From assembly GCF_042477335.2 (NCBI RefSeq), contig NC_091260.1, positions 62,335,501 through 62,399,500 of the forward strand: a stretch of 64,000 nucleotides of DNA, in the 5' to 3' direction. The DNA comes from Ovis canadensis (taxonomy: Eukaryota; Chordata; Mammalia; Artiodactyla; Bovidae). The translations under genes were made by a program, and so were the position numbers. Below, one piece after another: positions 59,400 to 64,000 of the stretch (position 1 is its first letter; each line of letters begins with the position of its first letter). The notes beneath the pieces are model-generated. The model was not told the DNA's origin and ran no database searches. It worked only from the letters and a program-made list of their open reading frames with translations.

Positions 59400-59692
59400 T
59401 TAGAATTAATTTATTTAAATTTTATTTATTATGGCTGTGCTGGGTTTTTATTGCTGTGCATAGGTTTTCCCTAGTTGCTGTCAGTGGGCGGCACAGGGCT
59501 TCTCATTGCAATGGCTTCTCTTATTGCAGACCAAGATAAGAGCTCTAGAGCTCAATAGTTGTGGCGCAGGTACTTTGTTGCTCCGCAGCTCGTGGGACCT
59601 TCCCTGACCAGAGATTGAACCCATGTAATTTGCCTTGGCAGGCAGATTTTTAATCACTGCTCCACCAGGGAATTTCTGCATTCCACTTTCTA
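59400..59692 (-). mobile_element. CHR-type SINE, long form, inverted
   Basis: Antisense CHR: A/T tail at the left (aatttatttaaattttattt), body (ggctgtgctgggtttttat; gttgctccgcagctcgtgg), tRNA-like part (gagattgaacccatgtaa) and 5' end (ctccaccagggaatttc). Confidence 0.9.
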
Positions 59693-59751
59693 CTTTATAA
59701 GTGGACCAATGAGAATCTTTGCTAGCAGCATGGAGCTATGGCAGCTGAGGA

Positions 59752-59774
59752 GGCGGGGCGGGGTGGGGGCGGGG
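59752..59774 (+). other. G-rich tract, possible G-quadruplex
   Basis: Four runs of four or five G follow an initial GG, separated by single C or T bases. This satisfies the usual G3+ quadruplex pattern. It is isolated in AT-rich DNA beside a CHR SINE. Confidence 0.8.
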
Positions 59775-60361
59775 AAAAGCAATGGAAGAATGTGCACACT
59801 GTAGGGGAGAGCGGATAGAAACAGAAAAGAAATGTACAGAAAAAAAGAACTGGAGGAGAATGTAAACAGGGAAGAAAATGTCAGTGATCACATGCATAAC
59901 TGACACTATCCCCTCTTGCTCTGATGATTTTCACTTCCTCTCTGGTTGAGCCTGATTAGGACATCAGAATCATCACTGCAGGACTCCAGATAGTCCTCTT
60001 AGTTACTCAAGATTAGATAAATCCTATTTATCACTCTAAGCTTAAAGGTTATTTTTTCCCCCACTTCTTAAAAAAAAAAAAAACAACAACAAAATCAGTC
60101 TTATTAAGCTGCTCTCTGTATGTCAAAACATCTAGAACATCTAGGGAATTGCTGATCAAATCACATTTTTACTTTTCTTAATAATCAGATATGACATCAT
60201 GGGTATTCATTTCCAGTCTTGTGGTAATCTTCCTTTTCCTCTAATATCCCTGGATTCCACAGGGATATTTTCCAAATCATTTTCATCAGATGAAGAGGAT
60301 TTGGTAGTTATTACAAGAGTTTACGAGTCAGCCTGACACAATAATATCACATTCTTAGGCA
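59775..60361. other. Unassigned sequence
   Basis: Nothing recognisable except an A-run at 60069-60081. Confidence 0.5.
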
Positions 60362-60478
60362 GGTGGTTTAGTTGCTAATTCATGTCCAACTCCTGTGACC
60401 CCATGGACTATAGCCTGCTAGGCTCCTCTGGCCATGGGATTCTCCAAGCAAGAATATTGGCGTGAGTTGTCATTTAAC
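60362..60478 (-). mobile_element. Bov-A SINE monomer
   Basis: Antisense unit, diverged: tggtttagttgctaattcatg to ggcgtgagttgtcattt. Confidence 0.85.
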
Positions 60479-61740
60479 TTCTTTCCTATTGGTGAATATT
60501 CATGGAAAGTTAACCTTAAAATTACTTTCCTGTAGGTCTAAGAAAGTCCCTGGAGATCACTGTTTTTTGTTTGTTTAATTTGTTTGTCCAGTTACATCTC
60601 TAATACATTTTAATAATTTCTTATCAATTCCTTCTCCAAACTTTTGGGGTCCTGTATGTTTTAGAATGCAGTTTGTTTTTGGATTTTAACATATACATCA
60701 GCAGCACATACATCACAAATGTGCCAAGATCTAGGGCTAAAGTCTGTAGTCAAATTTCTCTATTGCCGAACATGAATAGTTACAGCTTGTGGGCTAAATA
60801 ATGGCTATATGAGACCAGTTTTGCTGCCAAATGAACTTGCACAAAACCTTCCACAGCAGTAACAATGGAAACTGCAGACTTTGGTTTTCTAAGGTTTCAG
60901 GGTTTGGGAATTACTAATAGGATATTGAGAGATGTATTGTTAAAAAGGAGATTTAAACTTTTCCTATTATTAAAATTTATTAAACTGTTCTTATTATTTA
61001 AAGTGATATTTGATCATCCAAACTTAAGTAAATGTTTTCTGTAATGCAAATATATAGACAATTTAAATTCCTTTATGACTTTGACTTTGCGCATTAAAAA
61101 AAAATAGAATCTAGACAAAGTGTCAGGTTATTTTTCTCATCTACACTGAATAGAATGGATTGAAGTTTACTTTGCTTACTGTTTGGTTTTTTTGCCCTTT
61201 GTATAATGTCTCTGAAATAGATTTTTACCTAAATTCTGTGTAAAGTAATGCAACCCACCAAGACCATTTAAGTATCTTGTGGTATATTGAATGATATCTT
61301 GGGTTTTTAAGAAATGTATATTCAATGAATAAATGTATTGCCAAAAAGAAAGGTGATATTGAATTAAAGACCCAATATTTTGGCAAAGCATCATTACCCA
61401 TAGGAGTCTCACTAATGCTTTGGCACAAAAATTGGGTAAACAACATGAGGTTTAGCAAATCTATTTAGCCCCAGGAGAGGACTTTAGCATAGAGAGAACA
61501 ATGTGGAACATCAGCTTTTACTGTGTTTTCCAAATGGTCATGGCTATTTTATGGAGATGAGGACACAGGTCATATTGCATTTCCCAAGTAATATATTCAC
61601 AAGTGTGCAGGCATTTCAATACTGGAGGCTTTAAATTCACCACAACTATCCTCCCCAAACTATCCACACCAAAACAGAGAAGTATGCACATGAAACAGTT
61701 TCTTATAAAGAAGTTTTCACATTTAAAAATGTATTTTGTG
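60479..61740. other. Unassigned AT-rich sequence
   Basis: No gene or nameable repeat. Confidence 0.5.
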
Positions 61741-61742
61741 TA

Positions 61743-61773
<31 letters not shown>

Positions 61774-61774
61774 C
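61741..61774. repeat. (TA)n followed by T-run
   Basis: About nine TA units and then a T-run of about 15, just upstream of a BovB insertion. Confidence 0.9.
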
Positions 61775-61792
61775 CTATGAATTCATTCACTA

Positions 61793-62475
61793 CTAAGATC
61801 ATGGCATCTGGTCCCATCACTTCATGGGAAATAGATGGGGAAACAGTGGAAACAGTGTCAGACTTCATTTTCTTGGGCTCCAAAATCACTGCAGATGGTG
61901 ACTGCAGCCATGAAAATTTTTAAAAAACTCTTACTCCTTGGAAGGAAAGTTATGACCAACCTAGATAGCATATTCAAAAGCAGAGACATTACTTTGCCGA
62001 CTAAGGTCCGTCTAGTCAAGGCTATGGTTTTTCCAGTGGTCATGTATGGATGTGAGAGTTGGACTGTGAAGAAAGCTGAGCACTGAAGAATTGATACCTT
62101 TGAAATGTGGTGTTGGACAAGACTCTTGAGAGTCCCTTGGACTGCAAGGAGATCCAATCAGTCCATTCTAAAGAAGATCAGTCCTGGCTGTTCTTTGGAA
62201 GCAATGATGCTAAAGCTGAAACTTCAGTACTTTGGTCACCTCATGCAAAGACTTAACTCATTGGAAAAGTCTCTGATGCTGGGAGGGATTGGGGGCAGCA
62301 GGAGAAGGGGACGGCCGAGGATGAGATGGCTGGATGGCATCACTGACTCGATGGACGTGAGTTTGAGTGAACTCCTGGAGTTGGTGATGGACAGGGAGGC
62401 CTGGCGTGCTGCAATTCATGGGGTCACAAAGAGTCGGACACGACTGAGCGACTGAACTGAACTGAACTAAACTGA
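61793..62475 (+). mobile_element. BovB LINE 3' end
   Basis: Starts at the codons for TKIMASGPITSWEIDGE and ends in a ctgaactgaactaaactgaa tail. Frames at 61835-62086 and 62105-62455 (116 codons) cover the ORF2 C-terminus. One stop separates them, and a small rearrangement replaces the EIKR codons near 61913. Confidence 0.95.
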
Positions 62476-62705
62476 AATATATCTTTCCAATTAAGATCTA
62501 TATTTTCTTTGCTGGTGGTAAGGTAGTACACTAATGTGCAGAATCTTGTTTTTGTTAGAACTGCATAAAATCACCCTTCTGGATGGAGGGAATTAGGACA
62601 TTATTCTACACCAGAGCACATTAAATTTTCAGCCACCATTTGGTCCCTTGGTTGAAAATTGCTGTGGGAGCTGTTTAAAAGTGATTCCTCTAAGTAAAAT
62701 CTCTG

Positions 62706-62746
62706 GCTGTCTGTCTCTCTCTGTCTCTGTGTGTGTGTCTCTCTCT

Positions 62747-62788
<42 letters not shown>

Positions 62789-62805
62789 GTCTATCTACCT
62801 ATCTA
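62706..62805. repeat. Compound microsatellite: TCTG/TCTC, (GT)n, (TATC)n
   Basis: TCTG/TCTC units lie at 62706-62745 with a short GT stretch inside, followed by about 10-11 TATC units to 62788 and degenerate TCTA units. Confidence 0.92.
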
Positions 62806-63968
62806 TATAAATGTATACTTGGGTGTAGTATACAGAACGAATAAATCAATAGATGTTCACTACTAACTTCAAGCTACTTTGAAATAAGATGATAATGCCA
62901 TTACTACAATGTTTTGTTATGTTTCTCTTAATCTACTGTTGTTTTATTTTCATACTCTGTCACACCTTAATGTTGAAATAAGTGAAGACCTCCCAACTGA
63001 AATCAAACTGAGACCATTTATTAAGAACCCTCTACAGCAAAGAATTAGCCACAATCATTTGAGTTTGCCAGAGATTCAAAGGCAAGCAGGAGGTAGGGAA
63101 GCTTAATAAGGGAAAAAAAGGACAAGAGTTCTGCTATATTCTGAATGAAAGGTATTGTTGGAAGAAAGTTGGGGAAGGACTAATGAGAAGTATGGGCATC
63201 TTTGTGATAGGTTTGGGAAGCACATTTGATGTTCTATTGTTGGTCATAAGTTGAAAGTGGGGCAGAAACATAAAAAGGGAGGAGGGACGCTGGCAGTCAT
63301 TGATCATATCCTGACAATTTTGGATGGGTTGTTTCTGAGGCTGTGGTTTGGTTTCCTGGGCTGGTTGCTAGGGAAATTGTGGGTTCAAGTTCTATTGTCA
63401 TATGTGGTTTGGCCAAGCCCACTTGTATATTCAGCCTCTCATTAAGTATTTAAAACACAGTGGTGACTACCTATGGCAAAAATTCCTACAGGTTTATCAG
63501 GTTTTAGGAATACAGCTCCTCATCTCCATCCCAACCAGATTTGAGAATCACTGTCTTCATCTTTTGTCCTTTTTTTTTTTTAATAAATACTAGGAAATGA
63601 TAAAATAAAAATATTTTTTAAACAATTGTTTGAGTTTAGAGAGCTTTTAATATTCTATTTTTTTTCCCCTCCAAGAACCCAAGAATGTTCAAAGAAGATC
63701 TCTTTGCCAAAGGTCAATGTTTTCTGAAAAAGGACAGCCTTATATCTTACGGATAGATACTAAGACTGCTTGACTAAGGGACCCTAAAAATCCCACTCAT
63801 TTGCAAGTTTTTCTCCATTGCTTTGATGATTTGTAGTCCAAGAATCTGCTGAACAGACATATACATAGTTTGCCTAAAGCAACATAATTAGTAATTTTAT
63901 AATTTAACTACCTCAGAATCTTTAACAATGCATCATTCTGTCTTTTACCATAGCCCAGGTAGATGAAT
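62806..63968. other. Unassigned sequence
   Basis: The stretch 63240-63480 is less AT-rich and somewhat LTR-like in style, but I cannot assign it. The remainder shows nothing. Confidence 0.4.
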
Positions 63969-64000
63969 GGGCTTTCCTGCGGGCTCAGACGGTAAAGAAT
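63969..64000 (+). mobile_element. Bov-tA SINE, cut by window end
   Basis: The tRNA-like head gggctttcctgcgggctcag, with an A-box region and cggtaaagaat, is cut off by the end of the window. Confidence 0.9.

Noticed and set aside
1-64000. CRISPR-like arrays or spaced direct repeats
   Set aside because: The recurring words are dispersed SINE and LINE copies in a mammalian genome; there is no regular repeat-spacer spacing.

Overview
This is non-coding, repeat-dense genomic DNA from a pecoran ruminant, most likely a bovid. The diagnosis rests on the repeat families recognised by eye: 3'-anchored BovB (RTE-type) LINE copies with their CTGAA-repeat tails, Bov-tA and BOV-A2 SINEs, tRNA-Glu-derived CHR SINEs, and the ruminant L1 3' end. 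I cannot separate cattle, yak, buffalo, sheep or goat without a search. No intact host protein-coding gene, rRNA, tRNA or CRISPR array is visible. Base composition is AT-rich and the window reads as a gene desert.

Layout: 1-5 kb holds an old BovB copy (+) abutting an inverted BovB copy (-) that is itself split by a Bov-tA. 5.4-9.6 kb is mostly unassigned AT-rich sequence with a small GC-richer patch near 8.85-9.1 kb. 9.6-19.3 kb is a run of BovB and SINE insertions, several with readable target-site duplications (TSDs). 20-24.1 kb is a nested stack: an old L1 is interrupted by a Bov-tA, a younger L1 3' end and a CHR SINE, and the CHR SINE is split by a processed ATP1B3 pseudogene, another L1 fragment and a BovB end. 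25.7-29.5 kb is a CHR SINE and L1 region followed by unassigned moderately GC-rich sequence that looks like a degraded LTR element, with Bov-tA copies in it. 30-38.5 kb is AT-rich with scattered SINEs, one BovB and an L1 3' end. 39.1-40.3 kb is a processed RPL10A pseudogene split by a BovB end. 40.8-54.5 kb carries more BovB, including the longest surviving reverse-transcriptase frame (303 codons at 53.2-54.2 kb), MaLR-type LTRs and BOV-A2. 55.5-57.2 kb is a long inverted BovB. 58.5-64 kb holds a MaLR LTR, BOV-A2, CHR, BovB and a compound microsatellite.

Sixteen BovB copies add up to roughly 13 kb, about a fifth of the window (my hand estimate). All keep the 3' end and are truncated at different 5' points, as expected for target-primed reverse transcription. 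None retains the endonuclease domain intact. The sequence supports two processed pseudogenes (ATP1B3 and RPL10A) that look L1-mobilised, with spliced structure, a poly(A) signal and an A-rich tail.

I found no previously undescribed system here. The most informative items are the nested-insertion chronology at 20-24 kb, the two interrupted retropseudogenes, the tail-to-tail BovB pairs that could form long hairpins, the surviving BovB RT frame, and an unassigned LTR-like segment at 27.3-29.3 kb. Repeat-family names come from recognition of consensus-like sequence, not from a database run, and boundaries are good to about 5-20 bases unless a TSD is given.
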